A stretch of DNA of 5,044 nt from Pseudomonadota bacterium (GTDB taxonomy: Bacteria > Pseudomonadota > Alphaproteobacteria > Rhizobiales > Hyphomicrobiaceae), in NCBI GenBank assembly GCA_021816505.1, contig JAKAXS010000248.1:1-5044 (forward strand), written 5' to 3'. The translations under genes were made by a program, and so were the position numbers. Positions 1 through 4,745 of this stretch are shown in pieces (the first letter of the stretch is position 1; every line of letters begins with the position of its first letter). The notes under the pieces were generated by a model. The model did not search any database, was not told the DNA's origin, and was given only the letters and a program-made list of their open reading frames with translations.

Positions 1-474
1 AAACACCTTCAGCGCAGCCGGCACGCGCGACCCCAGCAGCGACATGACGCCGACCGCGAAGGCGATGTCCGTGGCGGTGGGAATGGCCCAGCCCCGCAGC
101 GCGTAGGCATTGTCGGCGTTGATGCCGAAGTAGATCAGCCCCGGCACCACCATGCCGCCCAGTGCCGCGATGAACGGCATGGAGGCCTGTGCCGTCGACG
201 ACAGTTCGCCGGCGAGGAACTCGCGCTTGATCTCCAGGCCGACGAGCAGAAAAAAAATCGCCATCAGGCCGTCGTTGACCCAGTGCAGCAGCGTCTTGTC
301 GAGGCCGACGGAGCCGACGCGAATACTCATCGGCGTGTGGATCAGGCTGTCGTAGGCCTGGGCGAGCGGCGAATTGGCGAGCGCGAGCGCGACGAGCGTG
401 GCCACGAGCAGAAACGACGCTCCGGCCGCCTCGTGCTTGATGAAGTCCAATGCGCCGCGCAGTCGTCCGTTCAA
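1..474 (-). CDS. nhaA: Na+/H+ antiporter NhaA, N-terminal part (cut by window edge)
   Basis: This is an inner-membrane secondary transporter that exports Na+ in exchange for H+, serving pH and sodium homeostasis. The visible 158 residues show the NhaA N-terminal half: an amphipathic start with FIKHEAAG near residues 11-18, a first hydrophobic helix (about 19-34), the hallmark NDGLMAIFFLLVGLEIKRE at about 67-85, and GWAIPTATDIAFAVGV at about 128-143. T135/D136 correspond to T132/D133 of E. coli NhaA, from family knowledge. The ion-binding Asp pair (E. coli D163/D164) would lie just past the window edge, so an intact active site cannot be confirmed. There is no ATG at the expected N-terminus. 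I chose TTG at 474-472 because an in-frame stop lies at 501-499 and a GGAG sits 8 nt upstream; CTG at 492-490 is the main alternative. It lies 80 nt downstream of pdxY on the same strand and may be co-transcribed. Family identity is very secure; the start is not. Confidence 0.93.
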   Translation of the reverse strand, partial: MNGRLRGALDFIKHEAAGASFLLVATLVALALANSPLAQAYDSLIHTPMSIRVGSVGLDKTLLHWVNDGLMAIFFLLVGLEIKREFLAGELSSTAQASMPFIAALGGMVVPGLIYFGINADNAYALRGWAIPTATDIAFAVGVMSLLGSRVPAALKVF

Positions 475-482
475 GCCTCGTA

Positions 483-489
483 CTCCGCC
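483..489 (-). promoter_or_regulatory. Candidate ribosome binding site deciding a TTG start for nhaA
   Basis: Read on the minus strand this is GGCGGAG, leaving 8 nt before TTG at 474-472. No ATG or GTG lies between the upstream in-frame stop (501-499) and the conserved FIKHEAAG block, so this site supports TTG as the start. The inference rests on spacing only. Confidence 0.4.
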
Positions 490-554
490 CAGTTCCGATC
501 AATGAAAGCCATATCGCGAACCAAGCCGCTGCATGCGGCAAATGCTGCAGATGG

Positions 555-1391
555 TCAACACGGCGCGGTGAGGGGCGACACTGCGGCAGGCGGTGCGGTC
601 GTCCAGGCATCGCGCGCCTGCACCAGTTGCAGCTCGTCCCGGCCGAGGCTGGCGGCGACGATCGTGTCGATCGCTCCGCTGGCGGCCCCCAGCGCCTCGG
701 GCACCGGGCGGCCTGCGCTTCGCGCGGCCAGGAAGGCGGCTGCCAAGGCGTCACCGGTGCCATGAGGCACGGCGTTACGTAGCGCGGACGTGGTTGACCA
801 GGCCTCCGTCGGCGTGACCGCGACATTGGCTATCACGCCTTCCCCCGCGGGTACCGACGTCACCAGCGTCAAAGACGCACCGAGCGCGCGGGCGGCATCG
901 ACCGCGTCCGCTTGATTGGTCACCGCCCGGCCCGAAAGCCACTGCAGCTCGAAGCGGTTCGGCGTGATGCAGTCACTGAGCGGAAGCAGCCGGTCGCGAA
1001 CGACCTCTGCCACGTCGTTCGGCACGTAGAGGCCGCGGGGATCGTCGCCGATTACGGGGTCGCACCAGACCTGGACGCGGGGGTTCAGCTTGCGCACGCG
1101 CTGTATGGCCGAGGCGGCAAACGCAACATGCTCGGGACTGGGAAAATAGCCGGTCAGGATCGCGTCGACGTCCGAGAGCCACCCGTTCTGGTCGAGCGCG
1201 TCGAGCATCGCTTGCAGATGATCGACGGCGACGCGGCTTCCGGCACACGCGGCGTGTCCAGGGTGGTTCGACAGGATAACCGTGGGAAAGGAGAGCGCTT
1301 CGCAACCCCCAGCCTGCAGCACGGGAATCGCGGCCGATAGCCCCACATGGCCGCGCGCCACCCAGGAGGAAATGGCCAGGATCAGGGGCAT
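555..1391 (-). CDS. pdxY: Pyridoxal kinase (PdxY/PdxK type)
   Basis: This cytosolic ribokinase-fold enzyme phosphorylates pyridoxal, and possibly related vitamers, with ATP in the B6 salvage pathway. The 278-residue length is normal for the family. Residues 6-29 (AISSWVARGHVGL, then AAIPVLQAGG) match the N-terminal substrate-binding segment ISSxVxxGHVG. CDPVIGDD at 110-117 and TPNRFELQWLSG at 143-154 are the family's central motifs. HGTGDALAAAF at 210-220 is the GTGD anion-hole motif, whose Asp (D214) is the expected catalytic base. ATG at 1391 is the first possible start after an in-frame stop at 1430-1428; its ribosome binding site is poor, with a better purine stretch (GAGAGG) about 28 nt upstream. 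It is transcribed divergently from mcl2 and lies upstream of nhaA. The closely related HMP-phosphate kinase ThiD is less likely because of the GHVG N-terminus. PdxY versus PdxK substrate range cannot be decided from sequence. Confidence 0.88.
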   Translation of the reverse strand: MPLILAISSWVARGHVGLSAAIPVLQAGGCEALSFPTVILSNHPGHAACAGSRVAVDHLQAMLDALDQNGWLSDVDAILTGYFPSPEHVAFAASAIQRVRKLNPRVQVWCDPVIGDDPRGLYVPNDVAEVVRDRLLPLSDCITPNRFELQWLSGRAVTNQADAVDAARALGASLTLVTSVPAGEGVIANVAVTPTEAWSTTSALRNAVPHGTGDALAAAFLAARSAGRPVPEALGAASGAIDTIVAASLGRDELQLVQARDAWTTAPPAAVSPLTAPC

Positions 1392-1511
1392 CGCGCTGCT
1401 CGCACCGGCAAAGTTCTTACCTCTCGATTAATCCCGGCTTTCGACGTTCGTCACGTTGATTTATGACGCGCACCCGCTAATGTTGCACCGCACCAAGCCG
1501 GGAGAGAAGGT
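1392..1511. promoter_or_regulatory. Divergent intergenic region between pdxY and mcl2 with candidate operator and promoter
   Basis: Both flanking genes start from this 120-nt gap, so it must hold their promoters. CGTCA at 1449-1453 and TGACG at 1464-1468 form a perfect 5-bp inverted repeat with a 10-nt spacer. A further GACG half-site at 1443-1446 pairs with CGTC at 1449-1452 across 2 nt. TTGATT at 1456-1461 and GCTAAT at 1476-1481 resemble -35 and -10 boxes for mcl2, but the 14-nt spacing is too short for a good sigma-70 promoter. The repeat overlapping the -35-like box suggests a repressor or activator site. No known regulator motif was recognised. Confidence 0.35.
1501..1506 (+). promoter_or_regulatory. 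Ribosome binding site of mcl2
   Basis: GGAGAG lies 5 nt before ATG at 1512 and the purine run continues through AAGG. It supports the chosen start, which also fits the conserved N-terminus (RSVLYMPG within the first 14 residues). Confidence 0.7.
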
Positions 1512-2399
1512 ATGCAGGTTCGGCCGCGCCGCAGCGTCCTATATATGCCGGGCGCCAACGAACGCGCTCTGGAAAAAGCAAAATCGCTGCCCGCGGATTC
1601 GGTCATTCTCGACCTTGAGGATTCCGTCGCGCCGGATGCCAAGGTCGATGCGCGCGGCAAAGTCTGCAAGGCGGTGAAGGACGGCGGCTACGGACGGCGC
1701 GAGGTCGTCATCCGGCCGAACGCGCTCGAAACCGCGTGGGGGACGGGCGACATCCTGGCCGCGGCCGAAGCCGCACCCGATGCGATCCTGATCGCCAAGG
1801 TCGCCCATCCCGGCGATATCATCAGCGCGGCCAAGATCCTGAAGTCGGTCAACGCGCCAGAGAAAACCAAGCTTTGGGCCATGATGGAGACGCCGCAGTC
1901 GATCCTGCATGCCGGCGCCATCGCCGCGTGCGGTGCCGACCCGGAAAACCGCCTGACCTGCCTCGTGATGGGCACGAACGATCTGCTGAAGGAATCGCGG
2001 GCGCGCGCGGTGAAAGATCGTTTCGCCGTGGTGCCCTGGCTCGCCATGACCATCCTGGCTGCCCGCTCATACGGGCTCGACGTCATCGACGGCGTCTACA
2101 ACGACTTCAAGGACGAGGCTGGTTTCCGCGCGGAATGCGAGCACGGACGTACGCTCGGCATGGACGGCAAGACGTTGATCCATCCCTCGCAGGTGGCGCC
2201 CTGCAACGAGATCTTCTCGCCGACGGACGAGGAAGTCGTCTGGTCGCGCAAGATCATCTCCGCCTTCGACCGGCCGGAGAACGCCATGAAGGGCGTCATC
2301 ACCGTCGACGGCCGAATGGTCGAACGCCTCCACCTCGTCATGGCCAAGCGCACCGTCTCGATCGCCAACGCCGTCACCGAGATCGAGGAGTGGTTCTAG
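1512..2399 (+). CDS. mcl2: HpcH/HpaI (CitE-like) CoA-ester lyase family; probable (3S)-malyl-CoA thioesterase Mcl2 or beta-methylmalyl-CoA lyase
   Basis: This is a cytosolic TIM-barrel enzyme of the malyl-CoA lyase group, 295 residues. It shows RSVLYMPGANERALEKA (7-23), the acidic motif VILDLEDSVAPDAK (31-44), substrate-anion-binding R68 in VIRPN, LWAMMET with probable Mg ligand E126, MGTNDL with probable Mg ligand D157, and DGVYNDFKDEAGFRAECE (193-210) followed by DGKTLIHPSQ (218-227). The segments WAMMET, MGTND, DGVYN and DGKTLIHP are close to what I remember of Rhodobacter sphaeroides Mcl2. Mcl2 hydrolyses (3S)-malyl-CoA to malate and CoA, completing an apparent malate synthase. The classic lyase Mcl1 is somewhat longer with a different N-terminus. 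Adjacency to mch supports a role in the ethylmalonyl-CoA pathway. Thioesterase versus lyase activity is inferred and cannot be settled here; citrate lyase beta subunit is unlikely because no other citrate lyase genes are visible. It is followed by a 101-nt gap to mch on the same strand. Confidence 0.85.
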   Translation: MQVRPRRSVLYMPGANERALEKAKSLPADSVILDLEDSVAPDAKVDARGKVCKAVKDGGYGRREVVIRPNALETAWGTGDILAAAEAAPDAILIAKVAHPGDIISAAKILKSVNAPEKTKLWAMMETPQSILHAGAIAACGADPENRLTCLVMGTNDLLKESRARAVKDRFAVVPWLAMTILAARSYGLDVIDGVYNDFKDEAGFRAECEHGRTLGMDGKTLIHPSQVAPCNEIFSPTDEEVVWSRKIISAFDRPENAMKGVITVDGRMVERLHLVMAKRTVSIANAVTEIEEWF

Positions 2400-2442
2400 T
2401 TCGTTAACTCGACCGGGCAGCGACACCGCATCGCTCGCAAAG

Positions 2443-2458
2443 GGCACCATAACGTGCC
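2443..2458. repeat. Short inverted repeat in the mcl2-mch spacer
   Basis: GGCAC (2443-2447) and GTGCC (2454-2458) form a perfect 5-bp inverted repeat around a 6-nt centre, in the 101-nt spacer between mcl2 and mch. It ends 42 nt before the mch start. It could be an mRNA hairpin or a protein-binding site. No T-run follows, so it is not a convincing terminator, and a 5-bp repeat can arise by chance in GC-rich DNA. Confidence 0.3.
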
Positions 2459-2500
2459 ATATCGCCCGCAAACTCGCGGATCGGGCAGGAACAGCGCAGC

Positions 2501-3559
2501 ATGGCAACGACAAAGACGAACCCCGGCAACTACTTCGAAGACTTCAAGTTCGGGCAGATCCTGACGCATGCCACGCCGCGCACCGTCACCGAGGGTGACG
2601 TCGCCCTCTACACCGCGCTTTACGGCAGCCGCTTCGCCGTCCAGTCCTCCGATGCCTTCGCCAAGGCCATCGGCTATCCGCAGGCGCCGATCGACGACCT
2701 GCTGATGTTCCATTTCGTGTTCGGCAAAACCGTCCCGGACATCTCGCTCAACGCCATCGCCAACCTCGGCTATGCCAACGGCCGCGTGCTGAAGGCGGTC
2801 TATCCGGGCGACACGCTGTCGACCGTTTCGGAAGTGATCGGCCTCAAGGAAAATTCCAACAGGGAGACCGGCACGGTCTACGTGCGCTCCACAGGCCGCA
2901 ATCAGAAGGGCGAAGTCGTCCTGGAGTACACACGCTGGGTAATGGTGCGGAAGCGCGACAAGAACGCGCCCGCACCTGACGCAGTCGTGCCGAAGCTCGA
3001 AGACCGCGTCGATCCTGCGAAGATCGGCGCCGCGCTGCCGCACCTGAACCCGTCTGCCTACGACAATGCGCTCGCCGGCTCGCCGCATCGCTGGGGCGAT
3101 TATGAGGTGGGCGAGAAGATCGACCACGTCGACGGCATGACGCTGGAGGAGGCCGAGCATCAGCTCGCGACCCGGCTCTACCAGAACACGGCCAAGGTGC
3201 ATTTCAACCATCACACCGAGAGCAAGGGCCGCTTCGGCAAGCGCATCGTCTACGGCGGCGTGTGCATCTCGCTGGCCCGCGCGCTGTCGTTCAACGGCCT
3301 CGGCAACGCGTTCCATCTCGCGGCCATTAACGGCGGCCGTCACGTCTCGCCGCTGTTCGCCGGCGATACTGTCTATGCCTGGTCTGAAATTCTCGAAAAG
3401 GCGGAACTGCCCGGACGCACAGACGTGGGCGCTTTGCGCACGCGGCTCGTCGCCGTCAAGAACCGCGACTGCGCCGACTTCCCGCTCAAGAACGAGAAGG
3501 GCGAGTACGCCGATGGCGTGATGCTCGATCTCGATATCTGGCTCGTGCTGCCGCGTTGA
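2501..3559 (+). CDS. mch: Mesaconyl-CoA hydratase (beta-methylmalyl-CoA dehydratase), MaoC family
   Basis: This cytosolic hydratase interconverts mesaconyl-CoA and (2R,3S)-beta-methylmalyl-CoA in the ethylmalonyl-CoA pathway of acetyl-CoA assimilation, and also in the 3-hydroxypropionate bicycle. The 352 residues fit the family's roughly 340-350 and form a double hot-dog protein. The N-terminal domain (about 10-152) carries NPGNYFEDF (7-15), HATPRTVTEGDVALYTALYG (23-42), FGKTVPDISLNAIANLGYA (74-92) and EYTRWVMVRKRD (142-153). The C-terminal domain (about 195-350) carries the R-hydratase region: LYQNTAKVHFN at 226-236, with H234 as the likely catalytic His and Asn229 where generic MaoC hydratases have Asp, as I recall for true Mch, then IVYGG (249-253) and SLARALSFNGL (257-267). 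Similarity to Rhodobacter Mch appears continuous along the length. ATG at 2501 has AGGA 10 nt upstream. It follows mcl2 on the same strand and converges on csaA with a 7-nt gap. Confidence 0.94.
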   Translation: MATTKTNPGNYFEDFKFGQILTHATPRTVTEGDVALYTALYGSRFAVQSSDAFAKAIGYPQAPIDDLLMFHFVFGKTVPDISLNAIANLGYANGRVLKAVYPGDTLSTVSEVIGLKENSNRETGTVYVRSTGRNQKGEVVLEYTRWVMVRKRDKNAPAPDAVVPKLEDRVDPAKIGAALPHLNPSAYDNALAGSPHRWGDYEVGEKIDHVDGMTLEEAEHQLATRLYQNTAKVHFNHHTESKGRFGKRIVYGGVCISLARALSFNGLGNAFHLAAINGGRHVSPLFAGDTVYAWSEILEKAELPGRTDVGALRTRLVAVKNRDCADFPLKNEKGEYADGVMLDLDIWLVLPR

Positions 3560-3566
3560 TCGCCGG

Positions 3567-3938
3567 CTAGAACAGGCGTCCGCCGTTCGGCACGGCGCGT
3601 TCGGACGTGACGAGTACGACTTCGCCGTCGGCGTCAGGGAAACCCAGCGTCAGCACCTCGGACATGAACTTGCCGATCTGGCGCGGCGGGAAGTTCACGA
3701 CGGCTGCAACCTGGCGGCCGATGATGTCCTCGGCGGCGTAAAGTTTGGCGATCTGCGCCGACGACTTCTTGTGACCGATCACCGGTCCGAAATCGATCAC
3801 GAGTTTCAGCGACGGCTTGCGCGCCTCCAGATATGGCTCGGCTGCGATAATCGTTCCGATGCGGATGTCGACCTTCAGAAAGTCGTCGAAGGTTATGGTT
3901 TGGGCTGCCGCGGCAGCGCCGTCGTGACGAACGTGCAT
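3567..3938 (-). CDS. csaA: CsaA-type tRNA-binding domain protein
   Basis: This is a small cytosolic protein with an OB-fold EMAPII/Arc1p-like tRNA-binding domain. CsaA proteins bind tRNA and have been reported with secretion-related chaperone activity; the physiological role is uncertain. The 123 residues include FLKVDIRIGTI (20-30), EARKPSLKLVIDFG (38-51), HKKSSAQIAKLY (56-67), GRQVAAVVNFPPRQIGKFMS (74-93) and VPNGGRLF at the C-terminus. These cover essentially the whole CsaA family signature, which is usually about 110 residues. The extra length is a short Ala-rich N-terminal tail (MHVRHDGAAAAAQ). I chose ATG at 3938 because AAAGGA lies 6 nt upstream and the domain starts soon after. The frame stays open further upstream to 4139, but that part has no family similarity and runs into sodC. 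It is divergent from sodC and convergent with mch. Confidence 0.92.
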   Translation of the reverse strand: MHVRHDGAAAAAQTITFDDFLKVDIRIGTIIAAEPYLEARKPSLKLVIDFGPVIGHKKSSAQIAKLYAAEDIIGRQVAAVVNFPPRQIGKFMSEVLTLGFPDADGEVVLVTSERAVPNGGRLF

Positions 3939-4075
3939 GGGTTTTCCTTTGTCCGGCCGGTCGTGACCGCAGGATAGCGCTTTAGATCGCTGCGTGCTGC
4001 ACAGTTGGCTATAGTCTCGCCGCACTTGCCCGGCAGGACGGCTGGCAAGGTAGTGGGAATCGGGCGGGCGCGGAC
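3939..4075. promoter_or_regulatory. Divergent csaA/sodC promoter region
   Basis: This 137-nt gap must hold promoters for both flanking genes. On the plus strand TATAGT at 4010-4015 resembles a -10 box about 60 nt upstream of the sodC start, but no good -35 box lies 16-18 nt before it. No ribosome binding site stands out directly before sodC. No operator or hairpin was recognised. Confidence 0.25.
3945..3950 (-). promoter_or_regulatory. Ribosome binding site deciding the csaA start
   Basis: Read on the minus strand this is AAAGGA, 6 nt before ATG at 3938. It supports the 123-residue protein over longer versions of the same frame that would overlap sodC. Confidence 0.65.
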
Positions 4076-4606
4076 ATGCGATTTGTTCACTGGGTTTCGG
4101 CTGGCCTGCTCGCCGCGGCAGGCGTGGGAGGCGGCGCAATTCCTGCTCTCGCCACCGGCGAGCGCGCGAATGTCGAAATCAAGGACGCGGCCGGCAAGGC
4201 ACTCGGCAACATCGTCGTGACCGACACGACGGGCGGGGCCCTGATCCAGGTCAAACTGAGTGGCCTGCCACCTGGGCTGCACGGGTTTCACATCCACGAG
4301 ACCGGCAAGTGCGAGGGTGATTTCGCGTCGGCCGGCGGCATTCTCAATCCGCTCGGCGCCAAACATGGCTTCGCCAACGAAGAAGGTCCAATGGCGGGCG
4401 ACCTGCCGAACCTGATCGTGCCATCAAACGGTGAAATCGAAATCGAGCTGATCACGACCCTGATTTCGCTCTCCGCCAGCGGGGAGGAGGGCGTATTCGA
4501 TGCCGACGGCACGTCCTTCGTCATCTTCGAGAAAGGCGACAACTACGTGAGCGACCCTGAAGGGGACGCCGGCAAGCGCATCGCCTGCGGCGTTTTCACG
4601 AAGTGA
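4076..4606 (+). CDS. sodC: Exported Cu/Zn superoxide dismutase family protein with incomplete metal site
   Basis: This 176-residue protein has a signal peptide (about 1-26, hydrophobic LLAAAGVGGG core, ALA before the likely cut) and so should be periplasmic. The SodC beta-barrel signatures are clear: GLHGFHIHETGKC (68-79), SAGGILNPLGAKHG (85-98), GDLPNL (108-113), FDADGTSFVIFEKGDNY (141-157) and RIACGVF (168-174). Using human SOD1 numbering, H46 and H48 are present (H72, H74), H71 is H97, D83 is D109, D124 is D155, R143 is R168, and the C57-C146 disulfide is C79-C171. Three ligands are replaced: the bridging H63 by Ile89, Zn ligand H80 by Met106, and Cu ligand H120 by Phe151. Full family enzymes convert superoxide to oxygen and peroxide; this one is unlikely to hold a normal Cu/Zn pair and may be a pseudoenzyme, a copper binder or a structural homologue. 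The reading frame is intact, with no sign of decay. Family confidence is high; dismutase activity is doubtful. Confidence 0.9.
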   Translation: MRFVHWVSAGLLAAAGVGGGAIPALATGERANVEIKDAAGKALGNIVVTDTTGGALIQVKLSGLPPGLHGFHIHETGKCEGDFASAGGILNPLGAKHGFANEEGPMAGDLPNLIVPSNGEIEIELITTLISLSASGEEGVFDADGTSFVIFEKGDNYVSDPEGDAGKRIACGVFTK

Positions 4607-4745
4607 TCCGGCGGCGGCGCTAAGTCTCTGTCCAAGTCTGCTATCGAGGCCGGCCGTCCTCACCCGCGTGCTTTGGTGCGATTGCCCGGGTCGGCGATGC
4701 GCGCTAAGAGAAGCCATATGCCGATTGGGAAGTACGGGAACCACT
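4607..4745 (+). promoter_or_regulatory. Upstream region of sdhC
   Basis: This 139-nt non-coding gap probably carries the sdh operon promoter. The best pair I see is TTGCCC (4682-4687) and TAAGAG (4705-4710) with a 17-nt spacer, which is only a weak sigma-70 match. An 8-nt direct repeat, GCGCTAAG, occurs at 4617-4624 and 4701-4708. GGGAA at 4736-4740 is a modest ribosome binding site 5 nt before the sdhC ATG. No clear terminator for sodC is visible. Confidence 0.3.

Noticed and set aside
250..257. Run of eight A (T on the coding strand) inside nhaA, a possible slippage or frameshift site
   Set aside because: The frame is intact on both sides and encodes the conserved IFF of the NhaA signature, so there is no sign of a frameshift or phase variation.
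283..765. Plus-strand open frame of 160 codons across the nhaA-pdxY boundary
   Set aside because: It is antisense to the conserved NhaA N-terminus and the PdxY C-terminus; its sequence is low in family-like features.
1736..2407. Plus-strand open frame of 223 codons overlapping mcl2
   Set aside because: It is a frame-shifted shadow of mcl2 with a very Arg/His-rich composition and no known motifs.
2396..3343. Long open frame (315 codons) on the minus strand opposite mch
   Set aside because: It lies antisense to a gene with strong full-length family similarity, has an Arg/Val/Asp-rich composition typical of antisense frames in GC-rich DNA, and shows no recognisable domain.
3577..3607. CGTCCG/CGGACG inverted repeat near the mch-csaA convergence, a possible terminator
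   Set aside because: It lies inside the conserved csaA 3' coding end, has a 19-nt loop and no T-run, so it is more simply explained by coding sequence.
3939..4139. N-terminal extension of csaA by 67 residues into sodC
   Set aside because: The extension has no similarity to CsaA, overlaps the start of sodC and is Arg/Pro-rich; the internal ATG at 3938 has a good ribosome binding site.
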